DNA of 64,000 bases from Rhodobacterales bacterium HKCCE2091 (GTDB lineage Bacteria; Pseudomonadota; Alphaproteobacteria; Rhodobacterales; Rhodobacteraceae), in the NCBI GenBank assembly GCA_015689685.1, contig WVSL01000019.1, positions 21,610 through 85,609 on the forward strand, read 5' to 3'. Position numbers and translations under genes: made by a program. Positions 56,847-63,790 of the stretch are shown piece after piece (within the stretch, counting starts at the first letter, position 1; each line of letters opens with the position of its first letter). The notes under the pieces are model-generated. The model saw only the letters and a list, made by a program, of their open reading frames with translations. It was not told where the DNA came from and made no database searches.

Positions 56847-57590
56847 TCAGCGCAAACCAAGATGGCGGTAAGCGAAGGGTAAGCTACTCAAAGCAAGAGC
56901 CGTAGTGGCCTCTTCCAAAGGAGCAGTGTTTCGGAGGGGAAGGGTCTGATATCCAACGCTCTCTGATTTCTGATGCCGATATCCAACCGCGGGACCGCAC
57001 AATACGAGAGCGGCCCCGAGTAAGATGAAGCGCAGTTCTGAGGCTGCGCTGGCCCTTTCTGTCAGCCCTACTGCATCCAAAACCGCTTCCACCCGCGCTG
57101 TCTCCTCGGAGTTGAGGTCCAACAAAGGTTCGCGGCAATAGCCGCCAGGACGTCCCAGCAAGTTCATCGCGCACTTCATATTCGAAGGGAATGTGCCGGC
57201 CTGACGCATTCCCTTATCAAGTTGAGCAGTACGATGCTGAATACGCCTACCCTCTTCCATTTTCATTTCCTTAGCGAGACGCGCCATGGAGATCGCATCC
57301 CGCCCCATCACTTGGGCCTCCATCGAGGAAACGTAGCCTGGGCACTCCATCAGTACAGCACCGAAGCCTCGCTCTGCCGAGTGGCCGGCCAAGACCTGGA
57401 TCTTTTCGCCTGCACTAGCCAAGGTAGCCACTAACTCATTATAATCGTTAGAACTCTGCTTGAGTGCGACCACCCATTCGAGGTCGCAAATCCTCGAAAT
57501 AAGGTCTGGCGACATGTTGATCCCAGTTCGTTTCGACATGTTGTAAAGGAAAATAGGGGCACGCGCTGCATCTGAGATATTGGTGAAATG
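56847..57590 (-). pseudogene. 3' fragment of a dihydrodipicolinate-synthase-family (DapA-like) gene
   Basis: Read on the minus strand, similarity to DapA/NAL-type aldolases begins near 57590 (HFTNISDAARAPIFLYNM), continues through SKRTGINMSPDLI and VVALKQSSNDY (Schiff-base Lys), and fades after about 56990. The N-terminal half of the barrel is missing, cut off where the methylase gene begins. Downstream of VLDAVGL the frame runs on into non-family sequence, suggesting a damaged 3' end too. An ATG inside (57539) leaves a 230-codon open frame, but it would lack the first barrel strands. Confidence 0.75.
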
Positions 57591-58260
57591 TGCGCTTCGT
57601 CTCCGAGGCCCCTGCCCGGTTCCGCCAGTCCTCGTAGGCGACGCCGTAGGGCGGGTCGGTGATCATCAGGTGCGGGCGCACGTCGCCGAGCAGTCGGGAG
57701 ACGTCCGCGGCACTCGTGCTGTCGCCGCAGAAGAGGCGGTGCGCGCCGAGGACCCAGAGGTCGCCCGTACGGCTCGCGGGAACGGCCGGCGGCTCGGGAG
57801 TCGTCTCCTCCCCCGGCCTGGCTTCCGCCGAGGCCAGCAGCGCGTCCAGTTCCGACCCGTCGAAGCCAAGATCGGCGAGGTTCACGCCCAGGTCCCCGAG
57901 GTCGGCGAGTTCGAGGCCAAGCAGCTCCCGGTCCCAGGCCGCGGCTTCCGCCAGCCGGTTGTCGGCGAGGATGTAGGCCCGCTTCTGCGTCTCCGAGAGA
58001 TGGGCCAGTTCGATCACCGGCACCGTCGCAAGCCCCAGCTTCCGCGCCGCCAGCACCCGGCCGTGGCCTGCGATGATCCCGTTCGCGCCATCGACCAGCA
58101 CCGGGTTGTTGAAGCCGAACTCCCGGATCGAGCCCGCGATCAGCGCGACCTGGCTCTCGCTGTGGGTCCGGGCGTTCTTCGCGTAGGGCACGAGACCCTC
58201 CACCGCGCGATGCTCGATTGCCTCGGCGCCTGCCAGCTGTCCTGCCTCGTGTCGACCCAT
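57448..58260 (-). pseudogene. Truncated ParB-nuclease/DNA-methylase (phage type), fused to dapA remnant
   Basis: A 270-codon frame. The N-terminal ParB/Sulfiredoxin-like domain (LVPYAKNARTHSESQVALIAGSIREFGFNNP, then IIAGHGRVLAARKLGL) is followed by a linker. Then the methyltransferase starts with WVLGAHRLFCGDS and the catalytic DPPYGVAY. Similarity stops at GASETKRT near 57590. The remaining 47 codons read through the dapA fragment out of frame. The SAM-binding half of the methylase is therefore lost, and the protein can at most bind DNA. Confidence 0.8.
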
Positions 58261-58315
58261 CGCACCCCCCGGGTTGGAATTGATGCGCCGCGGAGGCGCC
58301 CTTGCCGCGAGTATA

Positions 58316-58344
58316 TCACGAGGCTCAAGTCATTGTACTCGTGA
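58316..58344. promoter_or_regulatory. 7-bp inverted repeat upstream of the ParB/methylase fragment
   Basis: TCACGAG-N15-CTCGTGA lies 56 bp upstream of the minus-strand start at 58260 and abuts a TATA-like stretch. It could be the operator of the lost mobile element's control circuit. Confidence 0.4.
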
Positions 58345-58450
58345 CATTAAATGACAGAAGGCGCCACGAGGCGACAAGATCCGGGGACTGACTGCTAGAC
58401 GGCCTACGCGCGGAAGGCCCGAGCTGGCGAGCGCATGACCCTACGGGGGA

Positions 58451-58504
58451 CGCGTGGGACAGATAGGACGCAAGAAAACGTTAAGTCGTTCGTGCGCGCG
58501 AGTG
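58451..58504 (+). repeat. 54-bp direct repeat, left copy
   Basis: Aligns without gaps to 63703-63756 with 46 of 54 bases identical. The shared core includes GGGACAGAT and GTCGTTCGTGCGCGCG. Confidence 0.7.
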
Positions 58505-58639
58505 ACCCAGACCGTGGTCGCGACCGCGCATCGGCCCGGGATCGGCCATCACATCCGATCCATCACGATCCGGCTCATCGAAGTTTGGGTCTTGCCACCA
58601 GCCTGTCAGGTATTGAACCGGGCATTCCGGCAATGTTCG

Positions 58640-59266
58640 TCATCCGACGTTCCTAACCGCTTCGCGCAGTTCTGGAAAAAGGATCCAGTTTCCTGGGTCA
58701 TCATCGTTTCTCTGCCGGCCTCGGTAGCCCAGAAACATCGTTCCGTCTTGTTCGCTGGCAAGAGCGTTGGGATATGCTTCCACGGAAAGGTAACTCGCGA
58801 TCAACAACCCAGCCGACGCAAGTGCGCGATTGGCGGAAACATTCGACTTGTAGCCGGCAACGCTTGCAAGGCGCACTTCCGACAATCCTTCATCGTCGGC
58901 CAAGGCAAGGGCGGTCAGCATCGCACGTTGCGGGCGCGAAAGGGCGACTTGGTCGACCGCTTCGGCGAATTCCTCGGTGCTCGGAACCACTTGACCCGTT
59001 GTCGGGTCGGACCGACGATCGTCGGTTCTGCGGAGCTCCCTCGCATCAATTGCGTCGTGCAAGGCGGCGATCGCGGCCTCCTCCGTCGCGCCTCTGGCTT
59101 CCGCGATCATCCCGCGCGCACTTGTCGGCGGTTTGGGAAAGGCCCGGGCCACGTATTCCCCTGATAGGCGCCCGGACTTGATCTGGTACCGGCCGTGCTC
59201 GCCAAGCTGAACCGATGACGGCATGTCGGACGGGCGCTCTGAGTGCTTCTTTTGCTTTCTTTTCAT
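58640..59266 (-). CDS. Hypothetical protein with HTH-like segment
   Basis: A 208-residue soluble protein with a basic start (MKRKQKKHSERPS). The segment QRAMLTALALADDEGLSEVRLASVAGYKSN resembles the helix-turn-helix found in some HNH-associated bacterial proteins, but no nuclease motif follows. The C-terminus contains GTMFLGYRGRQRNDDDPGNW. I do not recognise the family. It has lower G+C than the core genes and is probably island cargo. Confidence 0.6.
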   Translation of the reverse strand: MKRKQKKHSERPSDMPSSVQLGEHGRYQIKSGRLSGEYVARAFPKPPTSARGMIAEARGATEEAAIAALHDAIDARELRRTDDRRSDPTTGQVVPSTEEFAEAVDQVALSRPQRAMLTALALADDEGLSEVRLASVAGYKSNVSANRALASAGLLIASYLSVEAYPNALASEQDGTMFLGYRGRQRNDDDPGNWILFPELREAVRNVG

Positions 59267-59365
59267 GAAGGGCTACGAAGTTTGGCCGTTCGAATTTCCG
59301 TGTCGAAACGCGTCATGGTGGTGGTCTCCGAAATATTCGATTGGCAAGATAGGGGTGATCCCGGA

Positions 59366-60394
59366 TCAAGTCGGCAGCCGATGAGCCTCGGCGAATGTCA
59401 CGAGCCGCTCCGCAGATTCGTCCCATAGAGCGAGGCGCGCGCAGCCCAGACTTTCCCGCAGGGTAACACGGTTGGAGTCTACGAGCGCGTCATGGTCACG
59501 AAGCACTTCGGGCAGGCGATAGAACGGGATACGGCTGGCAAGGTGGTGGACATGGTGGACGCCGATATTCCCGGTGATCCAGCGCAGTATCGGCGGAAGA
59601 TCGTAGTGGGAACTGCCTTCGATTGCCGCGTCCCGGATGTCCCAGTCCGCCCGGTGGCTCCAACTCGTGTTCTCGAACTGGTGCTGGACGTAGAAGAACC
59701 ACATCCCTGTGCTCGCCGCGAGGAGCATGGTGGGAAGGAAGATGAAGAGAACCACGCTCCATCCACCGAACCAGACCAGCGCGGTCAGCGCCGCGGCGAT
59801 TGCGGCGTTCGTTGCCATGGCACTGAGCCAGTATTTCCAACCCGACCGCATGAGACCGACCGGAAGCCGGTTCTGCAGGAAGAAGCTGTAGAAAGGGACG
59901 ACACCGAACAGGACGAGCGGATGGCGGACGAGGCGATAGAGCCCGCGCGCAACAGGCCCCTTCGCGCGATATTCAGCGACCGTCATGGTCGGTATGTCAC
60001 CGATCCCGCGCTGGTCGAGGTTGCCCGTCGTGGCGTGGTGAATGGCATGAGTCTCGCGCCAGACATCATAGGGCGTCAAAGTGACCACGCCGATTGCACG
60101 ACCAAGCCAGTTGCACAGTCGCTTGCTGCGGAAGAACGATCCGTGGCCGCAGTCGTGCTGGATCATGAACAGGCGCACGAGGAAGGCCGAATTGCCCAAA
60201 GCGAGCAGCATCGCCAGCGCCGGGCTGTAGGCTAGCAGCCACCAGCCTACGGCCCACGTCGTAAGAAACGGTGCAAGCGTAACGATCAATTCTAGAACGC
60301 TGCGCGTGGGGTCGGGCGCGCGGTAGCGGGTCAGAACACGCGACCAACGAAGGGCATCGACCGGTTCTTTACTGCAGGAGCGGGGAGCGTTCAC
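59366..60394 (-). CDS. Membrane fatty-acid desaturase
   Basis: About 342 residues with four or more membrane helices and the three histidine clusters of a diiron acyl desaturase: HDCGHGSFF, HAIHHATTGN and HHVHHL. It probably introduces a double bond into membrane acyl chains. Position specificity is not readable. GTG 60394 with GGAG upstream gives a family-like N-terminus. An in-frame ATG at 60472 would overlap the csp gene. It lies immediately downstream of a cold-shock gene on the same strand, suggesting a cold-response pair. Confidence 0.88.
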   Translation of the reverse strand: MNAPRSCSKEPVDALRWSRVLTRYRAPDPTRSVLELIVTLAPFLTTWAVGWWLLAYSPALAMLLALGNSAFLVRLFMIQHDCGHGSFFRSKRLCNWLGRAIGVVTLTPYDVWRETHAIHHATTGNLDQRGIGDIPTMTVAEYRAKGPVARGLYRLVRHPLVLFGVVPFYSFFLQNRLPVGLMRSGWKYWLSAMATNAAIAAALTALVWFGGWSVVLFIFLPTMLLAASTGMWFFYVQHQFENTSWSHRADWDIRDAAIEGSSHYDLPPILRWITGNIGVHHVHHLASRIPFYRLPEVLRDHDALVDSNRVTLRESLGCARLALWDESAERLVTFAEAHRLPT

Positions 60395-60434
60395 AGTGAT
60401 CGGGCGCTCCGTCGGGAGCGCCCGTGTACCCCGG

Positions 60435-60641
60435 TCAAGCGAGCGCGAGATTGGTCGCGCTTTCGCGGCCATCGCGGCCGGTCTCGACGTCGAACGTCAC
60501 CTTTTGAGCGTCCGAAAGGCCGGTCAGACCGGCGCGTTCGACGGCGGAAATGTGAACGAAAACATCCTTACCGCCGGTATCCGTCTCGATGAAGCCGAAG
60601 CCTTTTTGGGTATTGAAAAACTTCACGGTGCCATTGGCCAT
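60435..60641 (-). CDS. Cold-shock protein (CspA family)
   Basis: A 68-residue OB-fold RNA/ssDNA-binding protein. RNP1 is KGFGFIE, RNP2 is DVFVHISA, and the N-terminus MANGTVKFFNTQ is typical. AGGAG lies 10 nt before ATG 60641. Like other csp genes it has a long non-coding upstream region. It precedes the desaturase by 40 bp. Confidence 0.95.
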   Translation of the reverse strand: MANGTVKFFNTQKGFGFIETDTGGKDVFVHISAVERAGLTGLSDAQKVTFDVETGRDGRESATNLALA

Positions 60642-61336
60642 GTCCGTGGTCTCCTGTTTCATGTGCTGCCCACAGGATGCGGCAGCCCGGCAAAGTCAGA
60701 CTGAGAGATCAACTGAAGCCGGATGAACGGAAGCAGGAGGTCGCAGAGAAAAACGCTCGCGCTGTTAACCTGCGCCTTACGGAAGCGACTTACAAGGATT
60801 AACTTTGCGGTTTCGCGAAACTGTTTCACAGGCGGTGGCCTATGTTACGGCGGCATTGAAAAGCCATCGACGGCTTCCCATGTCTAGGCTGCGTTACCGC
60901 TCTGCCGCGTGAGCAGGCGGACTCACTTCCGCCCCCTGCCGTGACGCACCGTTTTCCCACATCACGAAGGGGGGACGCCGCCCAAGGCGGCTCCGCGCAC
61001 AATTCGGTGGCGGAGTGTTCGCCCTGGTGCACCCCGTACCGACCGGCCACATGGCGCGCGTCGATGACGCCGGACCCAGGGTCTGGTCAAGGTTTGACAT
61101 GGCTTTCAAGGAACTCGGGCTCAATGACCTTCTCGTCTCGCGGAGTACGACGGACCTCGCAGTCCGCGGCATAAACAGCCCGATTTCAGCCATCTCCACA
61201 ACCATGACTCACCGAACGCGCCAGAATGCTACAGGCACCTCAAGCTATTCGACTGAGACCACGCTGTACCAGCAGCCGACAGCGACCCGGACAGCTTTCA
61301 CACCAAGGCGGCGCTTTCTCCGCAGGAGGTAATTTC
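60642..61336. other. 695-bp divergent regulatory region
   Basis: It separates the minus-strand cold-shock gene from the plus-strand Cys-repeat cassette. Short frames here lack ribosome sites and family features. A perfect 12-bp palindrome, GTTTCGCGAAAC (60810-60821), could be an operator. The first 150 bp beside the csp start probably form its mRNA leader. Confidence 0.5.
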
Positions 61337-61435
61337 ATGAATACTTTCGATAGGCTGAAACCCGGCCGTTACGGCGCCGCCATCGGTGTCGATGCAACCT
61401 TGGAGCAGCCGGAAACCGCGGCGGACGAAGGATGA
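61337..61435 (+). CDS. 32-residue leader-like small ORF of the Cys-repeat cassette
   Basis: ATG to TGA, 32 residues (MNTFDRLKPGRYGAAIGVDA at the N-terminus). An excellent ribosome site AGGAGGT lies 6 nt upstream, the best in the island. Its stop overlaps the ATG of the Cys-repeat gene (ATGA), and that gene has no own site. The ORF therefore likely serves translational coupling, or is a functional small protein. Confidence 0.6.
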   Translation: MNTFDRLKPGRYGAAIGVDATLEQPETAADEG

Positions 61436-62241
61436 GCGGCCTAGCATCGAGGGTTGGTCAAAGCATCCAGAGCATCGGTCATGGACGGGCCGTTCTCGTG
61501 ATGGCCGGGATGATTGCCTTTCACGCATTTCCGGTTCCCGCGCAGGACGGCATTGGACCCGTACCAGAAAATGCAGAGGCGCGGAGCTATGGCGGGGGCT
61601 GGGATTGTATTCCTGGTTACCGTTTGGTTGGCGAGGATTGTATTGCCATTGACGTGCCCGAAAACGCATACGCAACTGGCCGGTCTTATGGCCCGGGCTG
61701 GGCATGCCAGCGCGGGTATGAAGATATAGGCGGTGTTTCATGCGAGGCTATTCCCGTCCCTGAGAATGCCTTCCTACGATCATCAGGATTCGACTGGCAA
61801 TGTGATCGGGGATATCGGCAGGATCGAGAGACGTGTGTTCCGATCAACCTTCCGGAGAATGCCTTCCTTACCGACGATCCATCGGGTTCCGGCTGGGCAT
61901 GCGAACGCGGCTTCACGGCATTGAATGATGCCTGTGTTCCGATTGCCGTACCCGAGAACGGCTACCTCACCAATACCGACTACGGTGCCGAATGGGCTTG
62001 CGAGCGGGGCTTCTTCGAGATCGATGGCCGTTGCGATCCTATCGTGCTTCCGGCGAACGCCTTTCTGGACACGGCGTCCTATGGGCCGGGATGGCGCTGT
62101 GAGCGGGGATTTGAGACCGTCGACGCCACCTGTGTCGAGATCAACCTTCCGCTAAACGCGCATCTCGATCGCAACGGAAACACATGGCGCTGCGATCGCG
62201 GCTTTCAACTCGCGGATGGGGAGTGCGTTCTTGGACGATAG
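61432..62241 (+). CDS. Secreted protein of seven two-cysteine repeats
   Basis: The protein has 269 residues. The N-terminal 38 residues include a hydrophobic export signal (AVLVMAGMIAFHAFPVPAQ). Seven repeats of about 31-34 residues follow, starting at P45, P76, P110, P141, P174, P207 and P240, with consensus PENAFL...YGxGWxCERGF...xCVPI. Each has two cysteines 11 or 12 apart, 14 in all and no others, so one disulfide per repeat is likely. Similar repeats occur in some alphaproteobacterial exported proteins, but I know of no assigned function. It is translationally coupled to the 32-residue ORF and lies 40 bp upstream of a transglutaminase-like gene. Confidence 0.8.
   Translation: MSGLASRVGQSIQSIGHGRAVLVMAGMIAFHAFPVPAQDGIGPVPENAEARSYGGGWDCIPGYRLVGEDCIAIDVPENAYATGRSYGPGWACQRGYEDIGGVSCEAIPVPENAFLRSSGFDWQCDRGYRQDRETCVPINLPENAFLTDDPSGSGWACERGFTALNDACVPIAVPENGYLTNTDYGAEWACERGFFEIDGRCDPIVLPANAFLDTASYGPGWRCERGFETVDATCVEINLPLNAHLDRNGNTWRCDRGFQLADGECVLGR
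61564..62238 (+). repeat. Seven coding repeats of about 100 bp (Cys-repeat array)
   Basis: The repeats begin with a P-E-N-A box and contain a W-x-C-x-R-G-[YF] core. DNA identity between units is moderate, indicating old duplications kept by selection on protein structure. Confidence 0.8.
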
Positions 62242-62281
62242 TGCGCCACGATCGAACCACGGCGACCCGCCCGGCATCCGG

Positions 62282-63118
62282 ATGCGGATTGGCTGTCGCC
62301 TTCGTTACCGGCTGTCCCAGCCGACGCCGCTCATTGCAATGCTGAACGTGCACTATTCGCGCTTCGGCGATCTCGAGCGTGCCGACTATCTCGTGACGCA
62401 TCCGAGCGTGCCACTGGAAAGCTATCGCGACGGGTTCGGCAACTGGTGCACACGGATGATGGCGCCGGCGGGGGACTTCACCCTGTCCACCGACGGGATC
62501 TTTCGCGACACCGGATTGCCCGATCCGACAGCGACCGAGGCCACGCAGCACGCCGTTCAGGACCTGCCCTTCGAAACCTTGGTCTATCTTCTCGGCAGTC
62601 GTTACTGCGACACCGATCTTCTGTCGGAAGAGGCCTGGGGCCTCTTCGAGACTACTCCGCCGGGCTGGGCGCGCGTGCAGGCGATCTGCGATTTCGTGCA
62701 CTCCGCGGTCTCATTCGACTACATGGAGGCCAGCGCGACGCGCACCGCTTCCGAAACGCTGGCCGGACGGAAGGGTGTCTGCCGTGACTTCGCCCACCTC
62801 GCCATCGCGCTCTGCCGCTGCATGAACATCCCGGCGCGCTACTGCACTGGCTACCTGAGCGAATTCGGTCAACCGACGCCTCATCCGCCTGACGATTTCG
62901 CGGCCTGGATGGAGGTCTTTCTGGATGGCCGCTGGTGGGTCTTCGATCCAAGGAATAACAGCCCGCGCAAGGGGAGGATTCTGATTGCGCGCGGCCGGGA
63001 CGCCGCCGATGTGCCTCTGACCCAGACATTCGGGCCGAATACACTCATGCAGTTCGACGTGTGGACGTGGGATGCCGAGGACGACCCCGCCGAGGCGCGG
63101 TCCGGTTCACGGAACTAG
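62282..63118 (+). CDS. Transglutaminase-family protein
   Basis: A 278-residue cytoplasmic protein with an N-terminal beta domain (RIGCRLRYRLSQPTPLIAMLNVH) and a papain-like transglutaminase core. The nucleophile Cys is in GRKGVCRDFAHLAI and the Asp in WWVFDPRNN. At the usual histidine position of the H-A-W motif it has Ala (DDFAAWMEVFL). This may be a subfamily feature, or the enzyme may use another residue. Family members act as proteases or amidases. ATG 62282 is used because the N-terminus is then family-like. Confidence 0.87.
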   Translation: MRIGCRLRYRLSQPTPLIAMLNVHYSRFGDLERADYLVTHPSVPLESYRDGFGNWCTRMMAPAGDFTLSTDGIFRDTGLPDPTATEATQHAVQDLPFETLVYLLGSRYCDTDLLSEEAWGLFETTPPGWARVQAICDFVHSAVSFDYMEASATRTASETLAGRKGVCRDFAHLAIALCRCMNIPARYCTGYLSEFGQPTPHPPDDFAAWMEVFLDGRWWVFDPRNNSPRKGRILIARGRDAADVPLTQTFGPNTLMQFDVWTWDAEDDPAEARSGSRN

Positions 63119-63235
63119 GCCGGGGCGTGTCAACGCCAGCTTTCCGGTCTGCCCTTCTTCGGCTCGCTGGCAGGACAGTTGTTCCGCCTATCTGTCGGGG
63201 CACTCCGCGGCAAGCAATCATCCAGGAGTTTTGCG

Positions 63236-63670
63236 ATGCCTACCCCAATCAAGACGACCGCCGTGTTTCTCCGACCGTTCCAGCTTCCGAGTTTCAACGA
63301 AACCCTGCCGCCCGGCGATTACGAGATCGAGACCCAACTTCTAGGGCCCGTGGACTGGATCGAACCGGGCACATGGACATCTTCGGTTCTCGTGCACCTA
63401 CATCCGCGCGCCTCGCATCCCGGGCTTGACCGAACGCTCACTGTGCCGCTCGCGGACTTGGAGCACGCGATTGCCAAGGACAAACTTTCAGGCAAGGCAC
63501 TTGCGGACTTCGTCCTTGAAGAGATGCTTGCCGACCCCATGATCCGTCTTGTCATGCAGGCGGACGGGGTGGACGAGAACGAATTCCGAGACCTCCACTC
63601 GGCTCGGCCCCAATGCGAAGGCATAGGTCACCACCGCCGCTCCGACGATCGAGGCCCCGAGGTCGAGTGA
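63236..63670 (+). CDS. Hypothetical protein at end of the Cys-repeat cassette
   Basis: The protein has 144 residues. The N-terminal stretch FLRPFQLPSFNETLPPGDYEIETQ resembles short conserved alphaproteobacterial hypotheticals that begin with a modified-PPGxYxVxT motif. The middle is a helical region (LADLEHAIAKDKLSGKALADFVLEE). CAGGAG lies 8 nt before ATG 63236. It is in the same orientation as the transglutaminase gene, 117 bp after it. Function unknown. Confidence 0.65.
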   Translation: MPTPIKTTAVFLRPFQLPSFNETLPPGDYEIETQLLGPVDWIEPGTWTSSVLVHLHPRASHPGLDRTLTVPLADLEHAIAKDKLSGKALADFVLEEMLADPMIRLVMQADGVDENEFRDLHSARPQCEGIGHHRRSDDRGPEVE

Positions 63671-63702
63671 CCCCTTCCTCGAGGTGGGCCATGTTGCCAG
63701 GA

Positions 63703-63756
63703 CACTTGGGACAGATGGGACGGAAGACAACCTTGAGTCGTTCGTGCGCGCGCGTG
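63703..63756 (+). repeat. 54-bp direct repeat, right copy
   Basis: Matches 58451-58504 at 46 of 54 positions, same orientation. The two copies flank about 5.2 kb of cargo. Confidence 0.7.
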
Positions 63757-63790
63757 GCGGATAAACGGATTCTCCTGCCCCATCTGTCCC
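63708..63790. repeat. 12-bp inverted repeat pair with 59-bp spacer
   Basis: GGGACAGATGGG (63708-63719) and CCCATCTGTCCC (63779-63790) are perfect inverted copies. The left arm lies inside the direct repeat. They could be the ends of a miniature element or a transposon scar. Confidence 0.6.

Larger units (their letters stand above)
58261..58639. other. Non-coding stretch with operator-like inverted repeat and direct-repeat copy
   Basis: 379 bp between the methylase fragment and the next gene, holding no credible coding frame. It contains the inverted repeat at 58316-58344 and the left copy of the 54-bp direct repeat at 58451-58504. Confidence 0.6.

Noticed and set aside
60894..61205. Minus-strand frame of 103 codons upstream of the csp gene
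   Set aside because: No ribosome site, Pro/Arg/Ser-rich without pattern, and it lies in the divergent control region.
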